This document shows, one piece after another, positions 33,276 to 42,487 of a stretch of DNA of 64,000 nucleotides. Both the position numbers and the translations under genes were made by a program. Origin of the DNA: a bacterium (GTDB lineage: Bacteria > JAJVIF01); the NCBI GenBank assembly GCA_022072165.1, contig JAJVIF010000003.1, forward strand, positions 62,001 to 126,000. The letters are read 5' to 3'. The notes beneath the pieces were generated by a model. The model was not told the DNA's origin. It worked only from the letters and a program-made list of their open reading frames with translations, and made no database searches. Every line of letters begins with the position of its first letter. The stretch's first letter is position 1.

Positions 33276-36026
33276 ATGCTGCCCCGCACCCGAACCCCTT
33301 TCTGGATCTGGTTCCTCTGTCTGACATCCGTCCTCGGCTGCCAGCGTCAGACCCCGCCCTCCCTCCCCCCGACACCTGCAGCACTGCCTGGTACGGCAGC
33401 GCTCCCGCCGGATGTCATGGATGGCGGGGCGTGGCTCCTCCAGCTCGACCCGGCATCGCTGGAGGCGACCCTCGCGCCCGAGCGGACAGCCACGGCCATC
33501 GGCGACACCTATCACGAGATCGGCGTGACCAAAGCCCTGCGGGACCGGGGGGCCTTCCGGGTCGGGGGGGTGCGGCGCATCGCACCGGACACCATCGGGG
33601 TCACGCTGAGTGCGACCCATCCCTTCCCGCTGGCCACCCGCCCGGACCTCTCCGTCTTTAATCTCAAGGTGCATGTCATCGCCGAGGGGGACACCCAGTT
33701 TGGTCCGGGCCTGATCCTGCGCCCCGACCTCCTCCTCAACGCCGACGGCTATTCCGCCCTGTGGGACTCTCAGGCCGATGCCGTGTTTCCCACCGTCGCG
33801 ACCCTTCATCCATTCCGGCTCCTGAGTGAGGACGTGTCGCGACCCGCCAGCTTTGATCCCTTCGCCCCCAGTGGGTACAACGTCTGGGCACCGGGCGCGA
33901 CAGCCACCCAGGAGCTGGTCTTGCGCCTGCCGGACACCGGCACACCGGTCGCGTTGCGGCTCTACCTGACAGCCGACTATGGGCAGTCTGCGACCCGGGC
34001 GACTCGTCAGACCCCCGTGTATGAACTCCCCCGCTTCGCTGGGAAGGCTCCCTGGCGCATGGTGATCCGGGAACTGGAAAATAATCTCGCCACCAACGAC
34101 CGGGACTCCTGGATTCTGATCGAAACCGATACCTGGGACTGGGGACACGCCCTTGGCCTGGGCACCGATGTCATCGCCCTCACCTGCTCGATTCCCGCCC
34201 TGGGTCCCCCGGTATCGGAGCTCATCGCGCCCACCGACCTGGCCGATCCCCTCCCCTTGAGCTTTCAGATACTGAATGAACGGGCCGCCCCGGAGGGGCT
34301 GCACTGGGGGTTGCTCACCGCCACTGATGGCGCGGCGGCCGGACCCGCCCTTAAAGATGATCTCGTCACCCCCTTTACGGTCAGCAACTACCACACCTAT
34401 CAGGTCTTTCCGGTGCTGGTGGGCCCTCCGACCGGGGGGCAACCGACCGCCGTGATTTCAGCGCCTTGTGAGAATGTCACCTGGTGGGCCGCAGATGTGG
34501 AAATCGCCTTCTCGGGTGCAGGGAGTTTCGATGATGAAACACCCCCGGATCTCCTGATCTACGAATGGGACATCGACTATCAGGGGCTCCCTTCCGGCTT
34601 CGAGGTCGACCGCTCCACCCGGGACATGACCTGGACCCCCATCCCCGGCGATGCCGGCCTGCGGGTCGTCGCGCTGCGGGTGACCGACGAAGACGGGCTT
34701 ACCAACATCGCGACCTACGATGTCCGGGTCGCGGCAGTGCCCGGTGGTCCCTTCACGAATCGCACCAATCTCACGAACACTCCAGACCGGACCGAGGACA
34801 TCGGGCGGGCGCAGACCGGCTTCGACCGGGATCACATGGTGATTGACGCCGATGGGAACGTGCACATCTTCACGCTGGTGACGTTCTTCGATACCGAAGT
34901 GACCTCGTTTAACTTCGCCACACAGGAAGCCACGGGCCCGACCCTGCTCTATGAAACCGAGTACCTCTACAGCGTCCCGATCGTCCGGACCGCCCCGGAC
35001 GGCACCATTCATCTCCTCTACATGGCTGCCGATCGATTCAACGACAACGGCTACGCTCGGCCCTCCATTGGCTGGCGGACCTACGACCCGGTGAGCAGGA
35101 CCGCCAGCGATGAGACCATCATCGCAGAGTGGTTTACCCCCAACCCGCAGGAACCGACCACCAACATTCCGCACATGCAGGGCATCAGTTTCGACATCGA
35201 TGCCAACAATCAGATGTTCGCGGTCTACGAGGAATGGTGGGCCGACTCAGTTCCCGGCAACGAACTGCGGTCCTATGCCCACAATATGTTCACGATCCGG
35301 GGAACCAGTGCTGGCGGCTGGGAAGACCCGGTGATCGTCCCCTGGACCACTTATACGTCCCGGGGGGATGCCTTCGGTTCCGCCGGCTGGAAGCGGGCAC
35401 GTCCGGATGTCCGGGTCACTGACGACCAGGTGTTTCATCTGGTCTACCTCTACAACCCGGACGAGGACATCGATGGCCCACTGCCGGTCTGGCATCGCAC
35501 CTACGATTTCGCTGGCGATTCCTGGGGAGATGCCCGCATCGCCCTGGATGACACGAGCAATCGCACCTACGCCCAGTTGCAGTTGTTCCCCGCCCCTGGC
35601 GGCAATCTGGTGTTGACCCACCAGACCTTCATCAGCAACATCTGGTTTCAGCGCTGGACCAAATCGACCGATACCTGGCTGCAGCCGGTGGCGATGGCGG
35701 ATCCCACCACGAACGGCGGGCTCATTTATCTCAATCTCCCGACCGCCGCCGTCACGCCGGATGGCACAGTCTTCATCGCGTTCCAGTCACTGAACTCGCC
35801 GGTGGATCTCGAGGAGTTCTACTACAAGTGGTTCCCCTTCGATGCGACCCCCGACGAGATCTTCAACGCGCCGAATGTCCCGCTGGTTCCCTGCATCGGA
35901 CCCGAAGGGCAGCGGGAACCACAGATGGTGGTCGACCCGGCCCGCGACCGCCTCATCCTGGTGTACGAAGACCCGGAGGATGTCCCGGCGAACGACCTCT
36001 GGCTTGCCTGGAAGCCACTGCCGTAA
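33276..36026 (+). CDS. Large exported lipoprotein with PKD domain (family copy 3 of 3)
   Basis: A 916-residue lipoprotein. ATG 33276 follows CAGGAGG; an in-frame ATG 27 nt upstream overlaps the ribosome site. The signal peptide ends V-L-G-C (Cys22). The N-terminal ~380 residues are a more divergent version of the module in the proteins at 496-3345 and 17296-19824, keeping HPFP, LNADGY and DWGH boxes in order. A PKD domain lies at ~405-500 (ADVEIAFSGAGSFDDETP, YEWDIDY, RVVALRVTDEDGL). The C-terminal ~400 residues form a probable beta-propeller: MVIDADGNVHIFTLV, APDGTIHLLYMAADR, DIDANNQMFAVYEEW, VFHLVYLYNP and VTPDGTVFIAFQ. Likely a surface-binding protein; ligand unknown. Confidence 0.85.
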   Translation: MLPRTRTPFWIWFLCLTSVLGCQRQTPPSLPPTPAALPGTAALPPDVMDGGAWLLQLDPASLEATLAPERTATAIGDTYHEIGVTKALRDRGAFRVGGVRRIAPDTIGVTLSATHPFPLATRPDLSVFNLKVHVIAEGDTQFGPGLILRPDLLLNADGYSALWDSQADAVFPTVATLHPFRLLSEDVSRPASFDPFAPSGYNVWAPGATATQELVLRLPDTGTPVALRLYLTADYGQSATRATRQTPVYELPRFAGKAPWRMVIRELENNLATNDRDSWILIETDTWDWGHALGLGTDVIALTCSIPALGPPVSELIAPTDLADPLPLSFQILNERAAPEGLHWGLLTATDGAAAGPALKDDLVTPFTVSNYHTYQVFPVLVGPPTGGQPTAVISAPCENVTWWAADVEIAFSGAGSFDDETPPDLLIYEWDIDYQGLPSGFEVDRSTRDMTWTPIPGDAGLRVVALRVTDEDGLTNIATYDVRVAAVPGGPFTNRTNLTNTPDRTEDIGRAQTGFDRDHMVIDADGNVHIFTLVTFFDTEVTSFNFATQEATGPTLLYETEYLYSVPIVRTAPDGTIHLLYMAADRFNDNGYARPSIGWRTYDPVSRTASDETIIAEWFTPNPQEPTTNIPHMQGISFDIDANNQMFAVYEEWWADSVPGNELRSYAHNMFTIRGTSAGGWEDPVIVPWTTYTSRGDAFGSAGWKRARPDVRVTDDQVFHLVYLYNPDEDIDGPLPVWHRTYDFAGDSWGDARIALDDTSNRTYAQLQLFPAPGGNLVLTHQTFISNIWFQRWTKSTDTWLQPVAMADPTTNGGLIYLNLPTAAVTPDGTVFIAFQSLNSPVDLEEFYYKWFPFDATPDEIFNAPNVPLVPCIGPEGQREPQMVVDPARDRLILVYEDPEDVPANDLWLAWKPLP

Positions 36027-36055
36027 CTGACCGGCCATGGGCCAGCAGCGACCGG

Positions 36056-36061
36056 TACAAT
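36056..36061 (+). promoter_or_regulatory. Leaderless promoter -10 (TACAAT) of the vWA-like gene
   Basis: TACAAT ends 7 nt before ATG 36069. No ribosome site is present. Confidence 0.55.
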
Positions 36062-36068
36062 CCAGTTC

Positions 36069-37703
36069 ATGCGACCCACGACTCTGCTGTGGCTGCTGGT
36101 CTGCAGCCTGTTGTTCGCCACACCGGCCCGGGCTGCCGGCCTCACCATCTGCGTGGTGGACACCAGCCGTCCGATGCAGGAGCGCTGGGGCGGCCAGCGC
36201 AAGTGGGATCTGCTCACCACCTATGTGATCAACGTAGTCCGCAATGTCGATGTCCGCGACCAGGTCGCGGTTATCGGTTTTGGCAGCGACCGTTGCGAGC
36301 CGACTCTGCTCCTCGCCCAGACGGATGCCCTGATGGCGGCCAGCAGCATCGAGGGGCGTCTGGCTGGCGTGGTGCCCGGGGGCGACCGGGCTCTGGTCGG
36401 CGGACTGGAGTCAGCACTCCTCCTGGCCAGCGAAAGCCGCGCCGACACCATCCGCATCCTGGCCTTCACCAGCGGGGTCGATCAGTGTCGCGAAAATCTC
36501 AGGAGCCTGACTGGACGAACGTCGCGTATCAGCGGGCTGAATCTCCAGCTCTTCGGGCTGGACATGATGTCTGATCTCGCGCTGGAACTGACCGAGGGGA
36601 TCGGGCAACTGGGCGGAACCTTCCGCCCGTTCGATGGCCCGGAGGACTTCACCGCCACCATCGGGCAGGTGCAGGGACCGAGCCGCGCCGGACTCCAGGT
36701 GCTGATCAATGCCCCCCCCAGCGACAGTGGTGATCTCAGCCAGATGGCCCGACTTGAAATCTACGCCGAGGGTGGACGCCAGCCGATCTGGACCCAGTCC
36801 GTGAGTGGGAGTACGGTCATTGATCTGCCGATGGGGAAGTACGACGTCATGGCCCGCTTCGGCGCAGAATCCCGATGGCGTCGCGGACTCGTAGTGAGCG
36901 GCTCAAATCCCACGGTGGTCCAGTTCGACTTCGCTCAGGGTGTCGGACGCATCCGGCTGGAGCTCGCCGATCCGATGGGGAATCCTATTCCGGGCGATGT
37001 CGTCATTTATGAGCGGGGGAGCGACGTGGAAATTGCCCGTCAGCGCGGACAGGCTCAACTCGCCCTCGACCTCCCGCCAGGGAGCTATCGGGCAGAAATC
37101 ACCGTCGGCTCGGAGGTCATGGAGCAGGATTTCGAGGTCGGCGAGGGGGATCGGCGCACCATCGGCCTGATGGTCGAGGCCGTTCTGGGACAGGCCCTCA
37201 TCAGTCTCAACAATCAGGACCTGATGCCGGTCAACGGCGACCTCTATCTCTATCACGGCGAGTCGGGGGATCTGCTGGAGACCTGGACCAGCACCTCCTC
37301 GGTCCGCGCCAGTCTCCCGGCAGGCGACTACGAAATCACCGCCCGGGTCGGGACCATGGAGGAAACGCTGACATTCAGCATCGCCGAAGGGGACGAAACC
37401 CTGGTGGAGTTCGAACTCCAGGTGCCGATGGGCTCACTCTATGTCACCCTGCGCGACTCCGCCCGGCAGTCGGTCTATGGCACCCTGCGGGTCTTCGATA
37501 GTCAGGGGAACGAACTTAAGTACTACGAGCTGGAACTCTTCGAGGATTCCGATTTCAGCTTCGATCTGCCGGTCGGCACTTACAGTCTGCGGGCGACGGT
37601 CGATGGTGTGACCCGGACCTCCTCTTCCGTGCAGGTCCGGGAAGACGAAGAGTCCGAGGTCATCATCGAGTTCCCCCGCAGCGATCGCGGCCTCGACGAT
37701 TAA
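36069..37703 (+). CDS. Exported vWA-like protein with repeated beta-sandwich domains
   Basis: A 544-residue protein with a Sec signal peptide (LLWLLVCSLLFATPARA). Residues ~25-195 form a von Willebrand A-like domain: LTICVVDTSRPMQ, VRDQVAVIGFGS, GDRALVGGLESALLLASES and TIRILAFTSGVDQC. The metal site is degenerate: DTSRP (31-35) replaces the usual DxSxS. The rest is four ~75-residue beta-sandwich repeats, each ending in a similar strand: DLPMGKYDVMARFG, DLPPGSYRAEITVG, SLPAGDYEITARVG and DLPVGTYSLRATVDG. These resemble carboxypeptidase regulatory or PEGA-type domains. The C-terminus is acidic. It is probably an extracytoplasmic adhesion or scaffold protein. A leaderless promoter lies upstream; flhB follows after 43 bp. 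Confidence 0.75.
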   Translation: MRPTTLLWLLVCSLLFATPARAAGLTICVVDTSRPMQERWGGQRKWDLLTTYVINVVRNVDVRDQVAVIGFGSDRCEPTLLLAQTDALMAASSIEGRLAGVVPGGDRALVGGLESALLLASESRADTIRILAFTSGVDQCRENLRSLTGRTSRISGLNLQLFGLDMMSDLALELTEGIGQLGGTFRPFDGPEDFTATIGQVQGPSRAGLQVLINAPPSDSGDLSQMARLEIYAEGGRQPIWTQSVSGSTVIDLPMGKYDVMARFGAESRWRRGLVVSGSNPTVVQFDFAQGVGRIRLELADPMGNPIPGDVVIYERGSDVEIARQRGQAQLALDLPPGSYRAEITVGSEVMEQDFEVGEGDRRTIGLMVEAVLGQALISLNNQDLMPVNGDLYLYHGESGDLLETWTSTSSVRASLPAGDYEITARVGTMEETLTFSIAEGDETLVEFELQVPMGSLYVTLRDSARQSVYGTLRVFDSQGNELKYYELELFEDSDFSFDLPVGTYSLRATVDGVTRTSSSVQVREDEESEVIIEFPRSDRGLDD

Positions 37704-37746
37704 CCCTCGTTCCCGCCACGCTCCAGGAGGGAGGTGATGCACATCC

Positions 37747-38805
37747 ATGGATGAAGAACGTACGGAGCAAGCCTCACCACGCAAGCGGGAACAGGCCCGC
37801 CGTCGTGGAGAAGGCCCCCGCAGCAAAGAGCTGACCGATGGGTTCAACCTGCTCGCCGGGTTGCTGGCTCTCTGGCTGTCGATTTCCTATGGCCTGACCC
37901 AGTCCGGGTATCTGCTCACGGACACCCTCCTCAATCTGGGACCCCGGGAGTACGACTCCGGTGCCATCGGCGGCATCTTCACCTACATCGTCTCCCGCTC
38001 CCTGATCCTCTGCGCCCCGGTGATGCTGATGGTCCTGCTCATCACGGGACTGGTGAATGTGCTGCAGGCGGGGTTCATCTTTTCAGGCGAGAAGCTCCAG
38101 CCCAACTTCGGCAAGCTCAATCCGATCAAGGGTTTCCAGCGCATTTTGTCGCTCAAGGGCGCGGTCGAGACCCTGAAGAACATCATTAAGCTCATCATCG
38201 TCGGCGCGGTCCTCTACACCTACCTGCGCGACCACTGGATCGAACTGGTCAGCAGTGTCACGCTCCCCCCCATTGGACTGGTCACGCTCTACAGCCGCAT
38301 GGCCTTCGAGCTCGGCCTGCGACTCGTCCTCTTTCTGCTGGCACTGGCCATCGCGGATTACTTCTATCAGCGGTGGGAGTTTGAGCGGGGCCTGCGGATG
38401 ACCAAGCAGGAAGTGAAAGAGGAACTGAAGCAGTATGAGGGAAATCCCCTGATTCGACAGAAGATCCGCCAGCGGGCCCGGGAGATCGCTATGACCCGGA
38501 TGCTCGCCGAAGTCCCACAGGCCGATGTGGTGGTCACGAACCCAACCCACTACGCGGTGGCGTTGCGCTATGCCGAGGAACTGGGCGCACCGACAGTCGT
38601 GGCGAAGGGGGTCGATGCCGTCGCGCTCCGGATCCGGGTCATCGCCCAGGAGCATGAGGTCGCCATCGAGGAGTCGCCGGAACTCGCCCAGACCCTCTGG
38701 AAGACCGTGGAGGTCGGAGAGCAGATTCCGGTGGAACTCTATGAGGTACTCGCTGAGATTCTCGCCCGGGTCTACGCTGCCAAAGGCCAGGCCGCCGCTG
38801 CATAG
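37747..38805 (+). CDS. flhB: Flagellar/type III export protein FlhB
   Basis: A 352-residue protein of usual FlhB length. The basic N-terminus (EERTEQASPRKREQARRRGEGPRSKEL) and the membrane domain with four helices (~32-55, ~75-108, ~145-163, ~183-205) are followed by FLHB-type linker segments (GFIFSGEKLQPNFGKLNPIKGFQRIL). The autocleavage motif NPTH is intact at 265-268, followed by YAVALRY and GVDAVALRIRVIAQEHEVAIEESPELAQTLW. FlhB sets substrate specificity of the flagellar export gate at the inner membrane. The ribosome site is an almost perfect anti-SD complement (GGAGGTGAT, 37730-37738). No other flagellar or secretion gene is in the window. Length and PNFGKLNPIKG favour flagellar FlhB over YscU. 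Confidence 0.93.
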   Translation: MDEERTEQASPRKREQARRRGEGPRSKELTDGFNLLAGLLALWLSISYGLTQSGYLLTDTLLNLGPREYDSGAIGGIFTYIVSRSLILCAPVMLMVLLITGLVNVLQAGFIFSGEKLQPNFGKLNPIKGFQRILSLKGAVETLKNIIKLIIVGAVLYTYLRDHWIELVSSVTLPPIGLVTLYSRMAFELGLRLVLFLLALAIADYFYQRWEFERGLRMTKQEVKEELKQYEGNPLIRQKIRQRAREIAMTRMLAEVPQADVVVTNPTHYAVALRYAEELGAPTVVAKGVDAVALRIRVIAQEHEVAIEESPELAQTLWKTVEVGEQIPVELYEVLAEILARVYAAKGQAAAA

Positions 38806-38904
38806 CGACTTCCCGTTGTCGCCCTCCATCACACGTTCCCCCTGATACACTCCCCCTTCTGTGCGACTGGCACGCCACGCCGGCGCTGAAAGGAGTCCTG
38901 CCCC

Positions 38905-40236
38905 ATGGCCGATCTCTTCGAGCAGGTCGTCAATCTCTGCAAACGACGCGGCTTCATCTATCAGTCGAGCGAAATCTACGGTGGCCTGGCGGCCACGTTC
39001 GACTACGGCCACCTTGGGGTGGAACTCAAGCGGAATGTTCGCGACTCCTGGTGGCGGGCGATGGTCCGTGAGCACGAGGAAATCGTGGGCATCGAGACCT
39101 CCATTCTCATGCACCCCAATGTCTGGGTCGCCTCCGGCCATGTGAACGAGTTCCACGACCTCATGGTGGACTGCAAGTCCTGCCGGGCGCGCTTCCGGGT
39201 CGATCACCTCCCGACTCTTGCCGATGGCCAGCCCGACCTGAGCAAGTGCCCCACCTGCGGCAACAGGGAGACCTTCACCGAGCCCCGCAATTTCAATCTG
39301 ATGTTCAAAACGACCGCCGGGGCCGTGGAAGGGGGCGGGCAGGACCTCTATCTCCGGCCGGAAACCGCGCAAGGGGCCTATGTCGACTTCAAGCTGACCC
39401 AGGCGGCCGCGCGACTGAAGCTCCCCTGCGGTATCGCCCAGATCGGGAAGTCCTTCAGGAACGAGGTCACCACCAAGAGCTTCATCTTCCGCTCCCGGGA
39501 ATTCGAGCAGATGGAGATGGAGTACTTCGTGAAGCCGGGCACTCAGGGAGAGTGGTTCGACTACTGGGTCAACGCCCGCTATGACTGGTTCCACAAAATC
39601 GGCATCACCCCGGACAAGCTCCGCCTCCGTCCGCACGAGACCGCGGAGCTGGCGCACTACGCCGAAGCCTGTACCGATGTGGAATATCTCTACCCGAACA
39701 TCGGCTGGGGCGAACTGGAAGGGATCGCGTCACGGACCGACTTCGATCTCAAGGCCCATGCCACCCACTCCGGCAAGGACCTGAACTTCTTCGATCAGGA
39801 AGCCAACGAAAAGTACATCCCTTATGTGGTGGAGACCGCGGTCGGGGTGGACCGGACCGTCCTCATTGTGCTGCTGGACGCCTACCACGAGGATGAAGTG
39901 GAAGGCGAAAAGCGGACCGTACTAAAGCTGCACCCCAGCCTCGCCCCCGTCAAGATGGCGGTGCTCCCCCTGCAGAAGGACGAGCGGATTGTCGCGATGG
40001 CCCGGGGGCTATTCGATCAGCTCAAGCGGCACTGGTGCCTGGAGTACGACCTCTCCGGCAACATTGGCCGACGCTATCGCCGGCAGGACGAAATCGGGAC
40101 CCCCTGGTGCGCCACCATCGACTTCGATTCCCTCGAAGATCAGTGCGTCACCATCCGCGACCGCGACACCCTGCAACAGGAGCGACTCCCCATCGCGGAA
40201 GTCGAAGGCTGGCTGCGGAGCCAACTCGACTCCTAG
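38905..40236 (+). CDS. glyQS: Glycyl-tRNA synthetase, single-chain class II
   Basis: A 443-residue enzyme that charges tRNA-Gly as an alpha2 homodimer. AGGAGTCC precedes ATG 38905. Class II motifs: motif 1 region FEQVVNLCKRRGFIYQSSEIYGG, then motif 2 FRNEVTTKSFIFRSREFEQMEMEYF (~192-216), and motif 3 AVGVDRTVLIVLLDAY (~312-327). An inserted zinc-ribbon-like segment, CKSCRARF then CPTCGNRE (~92-118), is typical of this type. The C-terminal anticodon-binding domain starts near KMAVLPLQKDER (~350). The two-subunit glyQ/glyS type of many Gram-negatives is not used. The stop codon overlaps that of the convergent TPR gene within a CTAG. Confidence 0.96.
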   Translation: MADLFEQVVNLCKRRGFIYQSSEIYGGLAATFDYGHLGVELKRNVRDSWWRAMVREHEEIVGIETSILMHPNVWVASGHVNEFHDLMVDCKSCRARFRVDHLPTLADGQPDLSKCPTCGNRETFTEPRNFNLMFKTTAGAVEGGGQDLYLRPETAQGAYVDFKLTQAAARLKLPCGIAQIGKSFRNEVTTKSFIFRSREFEQMEMEYFVKPGTQGEWFDYWVNARYDWFHKIGITPDKLRLRPHETAELAHYAEACTDVEYLYPNIGWGELEGIASRTDFDLKAHATHSGKDLNFFDQEANEKYIPYVVETAVGVDRTVLIVLLDAYHEDEVEGEKRTVLKLHPSLAPVKMAVLPLQKDERIVAMARGLFDQLKRHWCLEYDLSGNIGRRYRRQDEIGTPWCATIDFDSLEDQCVTIRDRDTLQQERLPIAEVEGWLRSQLDS

Positions 40237-42437
40237 CGGCTCGCTCCTCTCGCTTCCAGCTGCTCCAGGGCACTGAGCCACTCCCCTGGCGGGTCCGGGA
40301 CCAGCATCAGCAGGTCGCGGACCCGCTTCGCCGCCATCCCCGCCCGTTGTGCCGCCCCCCGTTGCTGCCAAAGCGCGCCCAGCCAGAGGAGAGTCGGGAT
40401 CAGGTCCGGATGCTGACGCCCCGCCTGCTGCTCCCGCAGCCGCAGCACCCGCTCCAGATAGGTCGCGGCATCGTTGAGCGCACCGCGTCGTTGCTGCACC
40501 CGGGCCAGTTCCTCCAGCGGGGCAATCAGTGCCGGATCATTGGCTTCATACTGCGCCAGCATCTCCTGCAGATGACTTTCCATCAAACGCGCTGCAGTAT
40601 CGAGATCCCCCTGGTCAGTGCTGTACTGCGCCTGCAACGGACGGAGTGCCCTGACCTCCGGATGATCCGCCGGTAACAGACTCGCCTTTTTGGTTGCTGC
40701 ATCAAGGGCTGCGGTCGCGACTTCCGCCTGGCCCAGGCGTCCTGCCAGCACTGCCTGTTGCCGCCAGAGGCGCACCAGGTCCGCCGGACTCGCCTCCCCA
40801 GTCGCTTCCACCAGCTGCAGCAATTCGCCCCGACGCTCCAGCGCCAGGGCCAGCTGGCCGGTCCGTTCCAGATGCGCGATGCGATTTTCCAGTACGGGTA
40901 CACAGGCGGGATGACTGGCCCCGTGGCGTCCGCAGACCAGCAGCCACGCCCCCTCGAGGAGTTCCCCGGCTTCGTCGTGCCGTCCGCGACGCTCCAGCAG
41001 GAGCGCCAGATTGTTGCGCAGGATCACCGACTCATCGGCAGTGTCGTCATAGTCCCCCAGCACCCGCAACGCTTCCCGATAGTGATGCTCCGCTTCCTGC
41101 CAGAGCCCCAGGGACTCCTCGATGCTTCCCAGCCGCTGCAGGGTCTGGGCGAGCATCGACTCCGTCGTGGTCCGCAGACGGGTCCGGATGTCCAGGGCGC
41201 TCTGTACCGCCTGCAGCGCCAGTTCCAGCTCTCCGCTCGCCTGCAGCACCACTGCGAGATTCATCAGCGACGTCGCGGCTTCCGGCGACTCTTCCCCCCG
41301 GACCACCTGCCAGCGGGCGTGCGCCTCAGTGAGTAGCGTACGGGCTGTCACCAGATTGCCCTGCTGATGCAGCATGAGTCCCAGATCGTTCAGGAGTCGT
41401 GGGAGTTCTTCGGGCTGTTCGGGAGCCCGCTTGCGCCAGATCGCGAGGGCTTCCTGAAAGGCGGCAAGCGCCGTGATCTCATCGCCGCGATCCCGGGCGA
41501 GTCGCCCCAGACGAGCCGCGCGCAACCCGGGGTCAAAGCCCTTCCCAGACATCTTGGTGAGCATCTGCTCCTGGGACTCCTGGGTCCGGTGGAGCAGCGC
41601 GCTGAGTCCCAGATGCTTTGCGAGGTGCGCGATCCGCTCCGCCTGCACATACTGCTGTGCCAGGGCACTGCCCCCCCAGGGAGCCTGCTCCAGCCGCTGC
41701 GCGGCCCGCGCTACCATCGTGCCAGCGTCTTGCGATAGCCCCGCTTCCAGCGCGACTTCCGCCATGGTCAGCATGGTGGCCGTGAGCAGGGGATCCGATG
41801 CGCTCAGTAAGGTCTCCCGGATTTCCAGCGCGATTTCGAGGCATTCCAGGGCGCTCAACGGGTCATGGATCGCGACATACTGCCGACTCAGATGGACCAG
41901 TGCTCCCGCCCGGTCCCCCTGCGACAGCCCGGGCAGCCGGATGAGGGCTGGTCGATGCTGCCCGAGTCGGTGCGCCAGTTCAGACTTCTCGATCCCGAAC
42001 ACCAGCTGCAGCAGGGTGATCTCGAAGTTCGATGGCATCTGGTCAGTCCCACTTCCATCGTCATAGCGACTCTGCAGATCAAAGTACGGCAGTCCACCAA
42101 AGAGGCTCGGGACATCGCAGGACTCCACCCGGAGGCCCAGCATCGGACGGACCCCGAGCAGATGATCCTTGAGGACCGTCAGCCAGATCGCCCGGGGCAT
42201 CCCGGTGGTGAGGGCATGACGCGAGAGGAGTCCCAGGACCGCCTGACTCTGTTCGAGCTGCTGTTCGATCCGCGCCGCCAGTTCCCCGACCTCGGTCCCC
42301 GGCAGTTCCGCGCGCCAGAGCGCGACATCGGAGTCCCGGTTCCCCTTCCGAAGGACCCCCTGCAGCCAGCGGGCATGCGGCTCATCGCTCGCTGCCGCCA
42401 CAATCAGCCACTGATACCGGGTGGTCTTTTTGCTCAT
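40233..42437 (-). CDS. TIR-like domain fused to tetratricopeptide repeats
   Basis: A 734-residue protein, ATG 42437 being the best start. Residues ~8-125 look like a TIR domain: QWLIVAAASDEPHARWLQGVL, VALWRAELPG, IEQQLEQSQAVLGLLSRHALTTGMPRAIW and RPMLGLRVESCDVPSLFGGLPYFDL. The pattern of strands and the S-x-A-x-L-G-L-L-S segment fit, but the FISY start and the usual catalytic Glu are not evident. From ~180 to the end are about twelve TPR units of the kinesin-light-chain type, for example ALAAFQEALAIW, SLMNLAVVLQASGELELALQAVQSAL and NLALLLERRGRHDEAGELL. TIR-TPR proteins occur in signalling and anti-phage systems; no effector partner is adjacent. It diverges from the pyrophosphorylase gene by 50 bp. 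Confidence 0.65.
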   Translation of the reverse strand: MSKKTTRYQWLIVAAASDEPHARWLQGVLRKGNRDSDVALWRAELPGTEVGELAARIEQQLEQSQAVLGLLSRHALTTGMPRAIWLTVLKDHLLGVRPMLGLRVESCDVPSLFGGLPYFDLQSRYDDGSGTDQMPSNFEITLLQLVFGIEKSELAHRLGQHRPALIRLPGLSQGDRAGALVHLSRQYVAIHDPLSALECLEIALEIRETLLSASDPLLTATMLTMAEVALEAGLSQDAGTMVARAAQRLEQAPWGGSALAQQYVQAERIAHLAKHLGLSALLHRTQESQEQMLTKMSGKGFDPGLRAARLGRLARDRGDEITALAAFQEALAIWRKRAPEQPEELPRLLNDLGLMLHQQGNLVTARTLLTEAHARWQVVRGEESPEAATSLMNLAVVLQASGELELALQAVQSALDIRTRLRTTTESMLAQTLQRLGSIEESLGLWQEAEHHYREALRVLGDYDDTADESVILRNNLALLLERRGRHDEAGELLEGAWLLVCGRHGASHPACVPVLENRIAHLERTGQLALALERRGELLQLVEATGEASPADLVRLWRQQAVLAGRLGQAEVATAALDAATKKASLLPADHPEVRALRPLQAQYSTDQGDLDTAARLMESHLQEMLAQYEANDPALIAPLEELARVQQRRGALNDAATYLERVLRLREQQAGRQHPDLIPTLLWLGALWQQRGAAQRAGMAAKRVRDLLMLVPDPPGEWLSALEQLEARGASR

Positions 42438-42475
42438 CGGACCGGCTAACAATACCCGCACTTCCAGCGGGTCCG

Positions 42476-42481
42476 TACAAT
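42476..42481 (+). promoter_or_regulatory. Leaderless promoter -10 (TACAAT) of the nucleotidyltransferase gene
   Basis: TACAAT ends 6 nt before ATG 42488, with no ribosome site between. Confidence 0.6.
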
Positions 42482-42487
42482 CTCAGG

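Noticed and set aside
36056-36061. -35 elements for the TACAAT promoters
   Set aside because: Positions 16-18 bp upstream of the TACAAT boxes show no TTGACA-like hexamer, so none is annotated.
38083-39657. Long open frame antisense to flhB and glyQS
   Set aside because: It spans two convincing genes and carries no recognisable motif or ribosome site.
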